In this document: positions 8,226-15,493 of the stretch, in pieces
Position numbering within the stretch: position 1 is the stretch's first letter
How the letters are laid out: each line of letters opens with the position of its first letter
From: Eubacterium sp.
GTDB taxonomy: Bacteria; Bacillota; Clostridia; Lachnospirales; Lachnospiraceae
NCBI GenBank assembly: GCA_017480495.1
Contig: JAFVAQ010000010.1
Location: forward strand, 1 to 34,647
Direction of reading: 5' to 3'
DNA: 34,647 nucleotides
Program-made: the position numbers and the translations under genes
The notes under the pieces: generated by a model
Seen by the model: only the letters and a program-made list of their open reading frames with translations
What the model was told of the DNA's origin: nothing
Databases searched by the model: none

Positions 8226-9644
8226 TTAAATCACATCAAGTACTATACCTCTTGCATCTTCAGGTACATAACTCTCTGCATCACTATATATAATCGCATC
8301 TTCAAGCATCTCTGTAGCATCTTTTATATTAAACTTATCCTTGGAATAAATAGTCATAATAGCATCGTTCTTGGATACCTTATCTCCAACCACCTTATGA
8401 AGTACAACTCCAGCAAAAAGATCTATCTCATCCTCTTTCTTGATTCTTCCTGCGCCTAGTTCAAGTGAAACTCTACCAATTTGTTCAGCGTCAATCTTTG
8501 TTATGACTGCTGGCTTATCTCCTGTATATAATATTTGTTTATAGCCTTCATTTGTAAATTCAGCAAAGTCTTTACCATTTAAATCAATATCTAATAATTT
8601 ATCTACAAAAGAAGCATCTCCGCCTTGAGCTGAAATAAAGTCCTTAAACTTCTCATATGGAGCATTTGTCTTGAATATCTCATCTATCTTTTCATAAACT
8701 AAATTATGAATATTAGTTAGATTTCTAGGATCATCCTTTTCAAGTTCAGTATTCTTCTCATAATAATCCAGACTAAGATTCATATACTCATCTGACAAAA
8801 TATACATATTCTTACATAGCTCTCTAATAAGCTCGTAGAGTCTAGGATTTCTAACCTTTCCAGTAAGAAACTGAGCCGCCTCAATAACTTCAAGCAGGTT
8901 TCCAACTGTATATCCTAGTGGCTGGTTCATATCTGAGATTACTGCTGTGCAATCTCTGTCATCCAACTCAGCTATCTTTATCATTGTATCAGCAAGTTCT
9001 CTAGCGCTATCTAAATCTCTCATGAAGGCGCCTGTTCCACACTTAACATCAAGAACTATGGCCTCTGCTCCAGAAGCAAGCTTCTTACTCATTATGCTAG
9101 AAGCTATCAGCGGTATACTGTCAACCGTTCCTGTTACATCACGAAGGGCATATAATTTCTTATCTGCAGGAGCAAGACTCTTCGTCTGAGCTATGTCTGA
9201 AAGACCAACTGTCTTAACTAACTCAATAAATTTTTCATCAGAAACCTCTGAGCTAAACCCTGGAATAGAATCCAGCTTATCTATTGTTCCGCCTGTTATA
9301 CCAAGACCTCTACCACTCATTTTAGCTATTGGTACATTTAAAGCAGCCATAATAGGTCCTACAATAAGCGTTGTCTTATCTCCTATACCACCTGTCGAAT
9401 GTTTATCTACAACTGTCTTTCCAATTTCCGAAAGGTTTATAACATCTCCACTATACTTCATAGCAAGAGTTAGATCAGTTGTCTCTTGAATAGTCATACC
9501 TTTAAGACAAATAGCCATAAGAAGGGCGGACATCTGATAATCAGCTATCCTTCCATTTAAAATACCCTCTATAGAGAAATATATCTCCTCCTTCGTAAGC
9601 TCTTCGCCCTTTTTCTTTTTCTCGATAATATCAATAATATTCAT
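8226..9644 (-). CDS. pdp: Pyrimidine-nucleoside phosphorylase (thymidine/uridine phosphorylase family)
   Basis: Cleaves uridine, thymidine and deoxyuridine with phosphate to free base and (deoxy)ribose 1-phosphate. The family signature is present as MSGRGLGITGGTIDKLDSIPGF, together with the phosphate-binding VDKHSTGGIGDKTTL segment and LDVKCGTGAFM. The N-terminal helical domain begins with the typical DIIEKKKKGEELTKEEI. 472 aa is about 35 residues longer than usual pdp/deoA proteins; the extra length is a charged insert around residues 285-350, before the C-terminal PYNP domain. Last gene of the minus-strand pyrimidine operon, 18 nt after the aminopeptidase, which fits pyrimidine salvage. deoA is the alternative name. 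Confidence 0.93.
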   Translation of the reverse strand: MNIIDIIEKKKKGEELTKEEIYFSIEGILNGRIADYQMSALLMAICLKGMTIQETTDLTLAMKYSGDVINLSEIGKTVVDKHSTGGIGDKTTLIVGPIMAALNVPIAKMSGRGLGITGGTIDKLDSIPGFSSEVSDEKFIELVKTVGLSDIAQTKSLAPADKKLYALRDVTGTVDSIPLIASSIMSKKLASGAEAIVLDVKCGTGAFMRDLDSARELADTMIKIAELDDRDCTAVISDMNQPLGYTVGNLLEVIEAAQFLTGKVRNPRLYELIRELCKNMYILSDEYMNLSLDYYEKNTELEKDDPRNLTNIHNLVYEKIDEIFKTNAPYEKFKDFISAQGGDASFVDKLLDIDLNGKDFAEFTNEGYKQILYTGDKPAVITKIDAEQIGRVSLELGAGRIKKEDEIDLFAGVVLHKVVGDKVSKNDAIMTIYSKDKFNIKDATEMLEDAIIYSDAESYVPEDARGIVLDVI

Positions 9645-9662
9645 AACTTTACTATTACCCCT

Positions 9663-11735
9663 CTAATTATCATCTATCATAGCATTTAATTCTTCTGTGC
9701 CCGGAAGAACGAAACGCCCCTTCACTATTATATCAACCTCTGTACCATCTTCATATATTGCAAAGAGTCTTCCTAGCTCATTATATGGAATGGTTATATC
9801 CGTATGACAATTGAAGTATGCCTTTTCAGGTTCACTCTCTCTTAAGTCTGCAAAGCTATTGGACCTGCTAACTATTTCCTTACCATCAGGATTAAATACA
9901 GCATGATCCTCTGCATGGCTGTAACAAGTATCCCCAAGGGCAAAATGAGGGCCCGTCTTCTCTACTATCAGAATAGGAAGCTTCTCGAGGATATCATACT
10001 TTCTAGCCACGCTATATGCATAGGTATTAGTACCTATAGCGAACTCACCTATCGGAAGGAATTCATGATTAAAGAGAATGTTTTCTTTAATGTACTGCTT
10101 ACCCTTCTCAATTCCTTCACTTCCCAGTGATATATAATTATCGCAATTATAATCAGTTACTACTCCATCTTCGAACTTAAATTCAATGTTGTCGAACTTG
10201 TATCCATTTAAGTATGAGCTACTAACATTAAGCGTTCCATGAGTTCCCTCAAGGACAGGTGATGTAAAGACTTCGCCCAGAGGAATATTTACATCTGCTG
10301 TACAGTTCTCAAACTGAGTCTCTTTTTCTGGACTCTCTAGCTTTCTCATCTTAACCGTCATATCTGTACGGTTCCCATTCATACCAACAACTCTGACTAC
10401 ATCAGCTTTATCGAGAGTATCGATTATACTCTGCTGAATCTTTTTATATTTTTCATTATCAAGAGTGTTGATATTTATTATTTCATCGAATATCTCTTCA
10501 AAATTATGCCCTATATCAGGAAGCGGAAATGCAATAATAGTGAAGCTATAGGAGTCGCCAGGAAGATATTTATTCGAAATCTCTCCCATTTCTCCATACA
10601 TCTTACGGCTTATTACCTGCTGAACTTCGTCAAGCGGAGCAACGCTTTCCTTAGAAACAGGCGAAAATCTCTTCTCCCCAAAGGTTTCTATAACAGCTGG
10701 CCCTGCAAAGCCTGTTACCTCTTCCCTTAGTTTCTTATAACATTCCTCTGCAGCCTCAACTCTCTTTTTAGCAAAAGCCTTATCTAGATAAAACCTATCA
10801 TCATTTCTATGATCATATTCAAATTGCATATTTGGAGAAGTTGATTCGTAGCCTTGCTTAATAACCTGTCTACGAACCGCTCTATTAATAGCGCACCTGG
10901 AAATAATAGTTTCAAGGCCCATTTCCTTAAACTTTTCTATGGCTCTTTTAACTATTCTCTCCTCACCTATATGATATCTTATCCATACTCTATTCTTGCC
11001 TTCAAAGCTTATACCCATCACATCAAAGCCGCGTCTAAAGCCGTCAGTATAAGTCGAAGCAAGAAGGTCTATCCTGTTCTCCGAAAGCTTAGCTAGATAC
11101 TCAGCAAGTTTTATCTCTGTATCGGATATATATTCACCGTATTTATATAAATAGTCCGGATTTGATAGATTCGAATTCATGATAATACTATATCCCAGAC
11201 TATTATCTGCCTTAAATGTATCAAGCATTCTATCCAGAGCAAAAAAATCAATATAATCATAGACATAATAATAAACTATATCTCTCACTGAAGAATGAGT
11301 CAGCTTATCTCCTGATATAAAGAGGAAATATACCTGAAGGAACATTTCCAGAAGGAATACTATCTGGGGAGTCTTATTATCAAAGATATATCCAGGAAGT
11401 CCCTGCAGCTCAGCTGATATATAAGAGAATATTCCTCCTAAGGCACCAAGCTTTTTCTCCGCATAGTCAGGGTTACTGTAGGATGATAGATAATTGTCCC
11501 CAATTATGTCCTCGTACATCTTATAGTTATTTTCTTTATCACAAAACTCCTCTATACCTTCCTGATACACACTCAGCATAAATAGTATATACTTAGCTTT
11601 AGAATTAAAAAAATCCAGATAAAAACTATCAGCCAATCCTTCTGAATTGGCTAGTTCATCTGGTATCTCTTTGATTCTTTCTATGACAAGTTCTAGTCTT
11701 TCTGTTAAAGACTGCTCATTAATAAAAATATCCAA
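9663..11735 (-). CDS. M29-family aminopeptidase with a long extra N-terminal domain
   Basis: 690 aa. The C-terminal half (about 290-680) matches M29 (AmpS/PepS/AmpT) metallo-aminopeptidases. The metal and catalytic residues known from the family appear in order: Glu496 (VLEGTHG), Glu564 (IGEFAIGTN), catalytic Glu592 and His597 (VEKTGPHFALGD), then His644 and Asp646 (HTDITIPY). The spacing is conserved except for a short insert between His597 and His644. The first roughly 280 residues are an added helical region I do not recognise; most M29 enzymes are about 410 aa. No signal peptide, so cytoplasmic. TTG start, preceded by AGGAG about 10 nt away. It sits in the pyrimidine operon, with no obvious metabolic link. 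Confidence 0.85.
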   Translation of the reverse strand: MDIFINEQSLTERLELVIERIKEIPDELANSEGLADSFYLDFFNSKAKYILFMLSVYQEGIEEFCDKENNYKMYEDIIGDNYLSSYSNPDYAEKKLGALGGIFSYISAELQGLPGYIFDNKTPQIVFLLEMFLQVYFLFISGDKLTHSSVRDIVYYYVYDYIDFFALDRMLDTFKADNSLGYSIIMNSNLSNPDYLYKYGEYISDTEIKLAEYLAKLSENRIDLLASTYTDGFRRGFDVMGISFEGKNRVWIRYHIGEERIVKRAIEKFKEMGLETIISRCAINRAVRRQVIKQGYESTSPNMQFEYDHRNDDRFYLDKAFAKKRVEAAEECYKKLREEVTGFAGPAVIETFGEKRFSPVSKESVAPLDEVQQVISRKMYGEMGEISNKYLPGDSYSFTIIAFPLPDIGHNFEEIFDEIININTLDNEKYKKIQQSIIDTLDKADVVRVVGMNGNRTDMTVKMRKLESPEKETQFENCTADVNIPLGEVFTSPVLEGTHGTLNVSSSYLNGYKFDNIEFKFEDGVVTDYNCDNYISLGSEGIEKGKQYIKENILFNHEFLPIGEFAIGTNTYAYSVARKYDILEKLPILIVEKTGPHFALGDTCYSHAEDHAVFNPDGKEIVSRSNSFADLRESEPEKAYFNCHTDITIPYNELGRLFAIYEDGTEVDIIVKGRFVLPGTEELNAMIDDN

Positions 11736-11754
11736 AAACTCAAGTCTCCTATTA

Positions 11755-12069
11755 TTAGATTAAATATAAAACAACCAGAATAATTAGATCTATAACAGAT
11801 ATAATAATTGCTCCTCTTTTACTTAGTATTCCACCCTCTGAATCATTTAGTGAAATAAGAGCAAAAATCAGTGCTGTTACAGCCATTATTCCAGAAGCAA
11901 GAAGGAGCGCACCTATTTGTTCCGGCACGGCCCCCTTCAAGATTATAGCAAGTATAATAGAGAAGATAATAACAAGGAGAGCTATTACTCCAAAAATAAG
12001 TGAAATAATAGCATCCTTAGACATTACCTCATCTGAAAATTTGTAGCCTTTTTTTCTTCTTAAAGCCAT
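11755..12069 (-). CDS. Small three-span membrane protein (DUF6142-like)
   Basis: 104 aa: a basic N-terminus (ALRRKKGYKFSDEVMSKD) then three hydrophobic segments (about 20-45, 53-72, 84-104). From memory it resembles DUF6142 proteins of Lachnospiraceae, but this is tentative and no function is known. Its ATG directly follows the pyrD stop codon (TAAATG) with no intervening base, so it is probably translationally coupled to pyrD. Confidence 0.75.
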   Translation of the reverse strand: MALRRKKGYKFSDEVMSKDAIISLIFGVIALLVIIFSIILAIILKGAVPEQIGALLLASGIMAVTALIFALISLNDSEGGILSKRGAIIISVIDLIILVVLYLI

Positions 12070-12975
12070 TTATTTTACACAACCTCTTATCTCGTCTAGA
12101 CTATTTATGCCATTCTTACGCATAAAGTCTTCTATACCGTCGATTATTTCTATAGTTGCTGTTGGATTATTAAAATTCGAAGTACCAACAGAAACTGCTG
12201 TAGCACCAGCCATAATAAATTCAAGTGCATCCTCTGCTGTTCTGATTCCACCCATACCGATAATAGGTACATCTACAGCATTTGCAACCTGATATACCAT
12301 TCTGACAGCTACAGGTCTTACTGCAGGACCTGAAAGACCTCCAGTTTTATTTGCAAGTGCAAAGGTTCTTCTATTTATATCTATCTTCATACCTGTAATT
12401 GTGTTGATAAGGGACAGGGCATCCGCACCACCATCAACTGCAGCACGCGCCATCTCAGTAATATCAGTAACATTTGGGCTAAGCTTCATTATGAGAGGTT
12501 TCTTAGCCTTTGCCTTAAGGGCCTTTGTTATCTCATTAAGAGATTCTGGTTTTGTACCGAAAGCAATTCCACCCTCTTTTACATTAGGACAGGAAACATT
12601 TATCTCAAGTAGATCTACTGATTCTATATCACTAAGTCTCTCAACGCATTCTTCATATTCCTTTATGCTGTGTCCACACACATTTACAATTACCTTAGTA
12701 TCGTACTTTTCAAGGAACTTAAGATCTCTATCTATAAATGTATCAACGCCAGGATTCTGAAGTCCGATAGCATTTAACATTCCACCATAAACTTCAGCAA
12801 CACGTGGTGTAGGATTACCCTCCCAAGGAGTTATCGCAACTCCTTTCGTAGTAACTGCACCAAGTCTAGATAAATCCACGAACTCGCCGTATTCCATACC
12901 CGAACCAAAGGTTCCTGAAGCTACAGTAACGGGATTCTTCATTTCTACTCCACAAATATTTACAGAAGTATCCAT
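12070..12975 (-). CDS. pyrD: Dihydroorotate dehydrogenase B, catalytic subunit
   Basis: FMN enzyme converting dihydroorotate to orotate in de novo UMP synthesis. 301 aa, class 1B: FGSGMEYGEFVDL near the N-terminus, LNAIGLQNPG, the active-site loop EINVSCPNVKEGG with catalytic Cys129 (Cys marks class 1; class 2 uses Ser), MKLSPNVTDI and the FMN-phosphate site GMGGIRTAEDALEFIMAGATAVSVGT. Works as PyrD2-PyrK2 with the electron-transfer subunit encoded immediately upstream; the pyrK stop and pyrD start overlap (TAATG). Confidence 0.97.
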   Translation of the reverse strand: MDTSVNICGVEMKNPVTVASGTFGSGMEYGEFVDLSRLGAVTTKGVAITPWEGNPTPRVAEVYGGMLNAIGLQNPGVDTFIDRDLKFLEKYDTKVIVNVCGHSIKEYEECVERLSDIESVDLLEINVSCPNVKEGGIAFGTKPESLNEITKALKAKAKKPLIMKLSPNVTDITEMARAAVDGGADALSLINTITGMKIDINRRTFALANKTGGLSGPAVRPVAVRMVYQVANAVDVPIIGMGGIRTAEDALEFIMAGATAVSVGTSNFNNPTATIEIIDGIEDFMRKNGINSLDEIRGCVK

Positions 12976-13751
12976 TATAGCTCCACCTCCTCAGCATTAA
13001 ATACAGGTCCATCTACACAGATTCTCTTATTATTAACCTTTGAATGATCATCTACATCTACAGACTTACATACACAAGCGAGACATGCGCCTATTCCACA
13101 GGCCATTCTCTCTTCTAACGATATAAATGCATCTATATCTTTTTCATAAGCATAGGCCTTGATAGCTCTAAGCATTGGCTTAGGACCACAAGCATAGATC
13201 CTATCACCTGTAACACCATACTCATTTGCCGCGTCTATTACATTTCCCTTAACACCAACACTACCAGTATCACTAGACATATAAACTGTGGCAATCTTTT
13301 TAAACTCATTTAGAAGAAAAGTATTATCCCTGAAACCAAGAATAACAGTAAGCTTATCCTTAGGCACGCCTTTATCGCTAAGTTCCTTAGCCAGCTGAAG
13401 CATTGGAGGTATACCGATTCCGCCACCCATAAGAATAGGACTTTCGCAGTCGAGTTCATATCCATTTCCAATAGGTCCAACAACCTTAATAGTGTCCCCC
13501 TTCTTAAGAGTACTGAACTCCTTAGTGCCTTCTCCCACTGTTCTATAAACGAGTCTAAGCGTACCCGCTTTCTTATCTATCTCGCATATACTTATAGGGC
13601 GAGGCAGAAGTCTCGCAGAGTCCCTGGAATATAAGGATACAAACTGTCCACTATGTGCATTCTCAGTAAGCTCCTTATTCTTTATATACATGCTATATAT
13701 ATCATCAACTAAATGATCCTGTTTAATTATTTCAGCTTGAGTACTTTTCAT
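12975..13751 (-). CDS. pyrK: Dihydroorotate dehydrogenase B, electron transfer subunit
   Basis: FAD and [2Fe-2S] subunit that passes electrons from PyrD to NAD+. About 258 aa: FAD-binding RLLPRPISICEID near 50, the NAD-domain start MGGGIGIPPMLQLAKEL, and a C-terminal iron-sulphur site with Cys218, Cys223, Cys226 and Cys245 (CGIGACLAC...RICVDGPVF). The start is the ATG at 13751, preceded by AGGAG with an 8-nt spacer; the open frame extends 12 codons further to a TTG with no ribosome site. An IS110 element lies upstream where pyrF would normally run into pyrK, and I find no convincing minus-strand promoter in the 90 bp left of the element. Confidence 0.96.
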   Translation of the reverse strand: MKSTQAEIIKQDHLVDDIYSMYIKNKELTENAHSGQFVSLYSRDSARLLPRPISICEIDKKAGTLRLVYRTVGEGTKEFSTLKKGDTIKVVGPIGNGYELDCESPILMGGGIGIPPMLQLAKELSDKGVPKDKLTVILGFRDNTFLLNEFKKIATVYMSSDTGSVGVKGNVIDAANEYGVTGDRIYACGPKPMLRAIKAYAYEKDIDAFISLEERMACGIGACLACVCKSVDVDDHSKVNNKRICVDGPVFNAEEVEL

Positions 13752-13816
13752 TTCTATTTCTCCTCGTATAATATCTTTTAGATACAATAAATGTACCTTG
13801 ATAACTTAATTAAATT

Positions 13817-13845
13817 TGTTCAATAGGCTTAGTAAAGCCCATGAT
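13817..13845. repeat. Left copy of a 29-nt imperfect inverted repeat
   Basis: The reverse complement of this stretch matches 14061-14089 at 26 of 29 bases (differences at 14069, 14075 and 14081). Most of it lies outside the proposed element, in the left target flank. Its inner edge coincides with the proposed crossover TG (13842-13843). It contains the small hairpin GGCTT-AGTA-AAGCC. Confidence 0.85.
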
Positions 13846-13850
13846 ATAAT
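13845..13850 (+). promoter_or_regulatory. Left-end -10 half of the IS110 circle-junction promoter
   Basis: Perfect TATAAT. In the integrated state the bases 17 bp upstream (aatagg, 13822-13827) are not a -35, so the promoter should be weak; with the right-end TTGACA in a circle it becomes consensus. Predicted start near 13857. Confidence 0.7.
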
Positions 13851-13856
13851 TGTTCC

Positions 13857-14040
13857 TTAGTGTCAATCAGGTAATAGTTCTGTTTTCTCCTGTCGGATCA
13901 GAGAATGATCACTTCATAATTAGTCTGTTCCCCTGACATGGAAGTTAGCTTCAGACCAGCTGGCTGTTTGCTTAAGTTCATGGACTGCCTCTTAGCAGTG
14001 GGGTTCGCATTAGTCCATTTTAAGCTGGATTCTTATATGC
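13857..14040 (+). ncRNA. Candidate bridge RNA of the IS110 element
   Basis: Non-coding left end of the element, downstream of the junction -10. It folds by eye into successive stem-loops: an outer TGTCA/TGACA pairing (13861-13865 with 13934-13938) enclosing hairpin GATCA-GAGAA-TGATC (13896-13910), then GAAG-TTAG-CTTC, then a long stem with GCTTAA/TTAAGC and ATGGACT/AGTCCAT (13980-14017). TGGACTG at 13981-13987 equals the right end plus core (15483-15489), and TTATAT at 14033-14038 is the complement of the left end just after the core (13844-13849), as donor-loop guides should be. Extent and fold are inferred from known IS110 (IS621) bridge RNAs; the 3' end is uncertain. Confidence 0.5.
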
Positions 14041-14060
14041 GAGGGTGTCGATGCTCCATG

Positions 14061-14089
14061 ATCATGGGTTTTACCAAGCCGATTGAACA
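14061..14089. repeat. Right copy of the 29-nt imperfect inverted repeat, inside the IS110 leader
   Basis: Pairs with 13817-13845 at 26 of 29 bases. It lies 31 nt before the transposase ATG and overlaps the palindrome CCATGATCATGG (14056-14067). The half-site CCATGAT in that palindrome is also identical in direct orientation to the left flank plus core at 13839-13845. Confidence 0.85.
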
Positions 14090-14120
14090 CTCAAATCCAA
14101 CATAGAAAGAAGGTGAAAAA

Positions 14121-15347
14121 ATGAACCCACTTTACGTCGGTATTGATGTTAGTAGTAAATCCAATGTCGTTTACCTGATGCTCCCTGATGGTGAGAAACA
14201 CAGTAACTTCTCTGTTCCAAACTCTCAGGATGGATCAACTCAGATGATAAAGAGAATTCTTTCTGTACTTACATCTCATTCCCTTGACACTGTCATCATC
14301 GGGCTTGAAGCCACTTCAGTGTATGGTGACAATCTGGTCTATTTCTTAAGGGAAGATGCCATTCTGGCACCTTATAACAGAAAGATTCATGTTCTCAATC
14401 CCAAGCAGGTAAAGAAGTTTAAGGACTCCTACAACGACCTGCCCAAGAATGATTACATTGATTCCTTCATCATCGCTGATTGCCTGCGCTTTGGTAGAAT
14501 CAACAATGAGGTTTATGTTTCTGATTATCGCTATAAAGCTCTTCAGAACCTCACAAGGGCACGTTTTTACGCTGTCCAAAACCTCACAAAAGAAAAGCAG
14601 CGTTTTATAAACGTCCTATTCAAGAAGTATTCTACTATGACGCAGGAGAAGGTATTCTCTAATACCTTCAGCACTACTGCCTTTGCTGTCTATCAGGAGA
14701 TTGAATCTGCAGAAGCATTGGCAAATATGGACTTACAAGAGCTTACGGACTTTATTATAGAAAAAGGAAAGAACCGCTTTCCTGATCCTGATGCCGTAGC
14801 CAAAGCCATTCAGAAAGCTGCCAGAAGTTCCTACCGTTTACCCAAGACGGTGAATGACTCCGTTAATCAGGTGCTTTCTATATCCATAACCTCAATGAGG
14901 GCATTGGAAGCTCAAATCAAGGAGTTTGATAAAGCTATTGAAGCTGAAATGAAACTCCTACCAAATGTATTGACATCCATTCCCGGTATTGGTCCGGTAA
15001 TCTCAGCTGGAATAATAGCTGAAATAGGTGATATCAATCGTTTTCCTAACCAAGCAAAGCTTGGCAAATATGCAGGTCTTGCTTGGAAGCAACATCAGTC
15101 TGGAGATTTTGATTCTGAACATACCCGACTCATCCAGTCAGGTAACAGATTTCTAAAATACTATCTGTACGAAGGTGCCTTTTCTCTTGTGAGATGCGAC
15201 ACAGAGTATTCCAACTTCTATCACTCCAAATATAAGGAAGTGAACAGATTCCAGCACAAACGTGCACTCGCATTAACTGCCCGTAAATTTACGCGGTTAG
15301 TCTTTCGACTGCTGAAAGACAATCGTTTATATCGTGCAGCAGAATAG
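14121..15347 (+). CDS. IS110-family transposase (DEDD/serine recombinase)
   Basis: 408 aa. The N-terminal RuvC-like DEDD domain shows Asp9 (VGIDVSSKSN), Glu63 (GLEATSVYG) and Asp111/Asp114 (KNDYIDSFIIAD). A coiled-coil-like middle follows, then the transposase_20 domain with SIPGIGPVISAGIIAEIGDI and YAGLAWKQHQSGDF. Ser327 of QSG is in the position of the catalytic serine of IS621 (81 residues from the C-terminus here, about 85 there). Start supported by GAAGGTG before the ATG. The gene is intact, without frameshift, so the element may be active. About 80 aa longer than IS621 transposase. Orientation opposite to the pyrimidine operon, so operon read-through would be antisense to it. Confidence 0.95.
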   Translation: MNPLYVGIDVSSKSNVVYLMLPDGEKHSNFSVPNSQDGSTQMIKRILSVLTSHSLDTVIIGLEATSVYGDNLVYFLREDAILAPYNRKIHVLNPKQVKKFKDSYNDLPKNDYIDSFIIADCLRFGRINNEVYVSDYRYKALQNLTRARFYAVQNLTKEKQRFINVLFKKYSTMTQEKVFSNTFSTTAFAVYQEIESAEALANMDLQELTDFIIEKGKNRFPDPDAVAKAIQKAARSSYRLPKTVNDSVNQVLSISITSMRALEAQIKEFDKAIEAEMKLLPNVLTSIPGIGPVISAGIIAEIGDINRFPNQAKLGKYAGLAWKQHQSGDFDSEHTRLIQSGNRFLKYYLYEGAFSLVRCDTEYSNFYHSKYKEVNRFQHKRALALTARKFTRLVFRLLKDNRLYRAAE

Positions 15348-15370
15348 ATAATCATTTCTGCTGATCAACG

Positions 15371-15400
15371 CCCTGCTTTTAAAAAGCAGAAATCGCAGGG
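15371..15400 (+). terminator. Hairpin after the transposase gene, probable terminator
   Basis: CCCTGC (15371-15376) pairs with GCAGGG (15395-15400), followed by TTTATT. A competing hairpin, CTGCTTTT with AAAAGCAG, uses the same 5' arm. It lies 24 nt after the transposase stop. Confidence 0.5.
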
Positions 15401-15467
15401 TTTATTAAGGTCGCCCAATTTTCGACAAATGATATGCAAATGTATTCAAAAATGTATTAATTCATAC

Positions 15468-15473
15468 TTGACA
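15468..15473 (+). promoter_or_regulatory. Right-end -35 half of the IS110 circle-junction promoter
   Basis: Perfect TTGACA, 14 bp before the proposed core TG (15488-15489), pointing outward. In the integrated state no good -10 follows at 16-18 bp; in the circle TATAAT falls at exactly 17 bp. Confidence 0.7.
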
Positions 15474-15493
15474 TATCACCGCTGGACTGATTA

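Larger units (their letters stand above)
13842..15489 (+). mobile_element. IS110-family insertion sequence (IS110 group) between pyrF and pyrK
   Basis: About 1.65 kb: a non-coding left end of about 270 bp, one DEDD-type transposase and a right end of about 140 bp. Ends inferred, not proven: TGAT occurs at both edges (13842-13845 and 15488-15491). Joining the right end to the left end there gives TTGACA (15468-15473), exactly 17 bp, then TATAAT (13845-13850), the circle-junction promoter expected of IS110 elements. As is usual for IS110-group elements there are no terminal inverted repeats or longer target duplication. It lies in reverse orientation in the pyrimidine operon, its right edge 4 bp beyond the pyrF stop codon. 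Exact boundaries could shift by 1-2 bp within TGAT. Confidence 0.8.

Noticed and set aside
13752-13841. Minus-strand promoter for pyrK left of the IS element
   Set aside because: TATTAT-like boxes exist (around 13775-13780) but none has a -35 at 16-18 bp or an extended -10.
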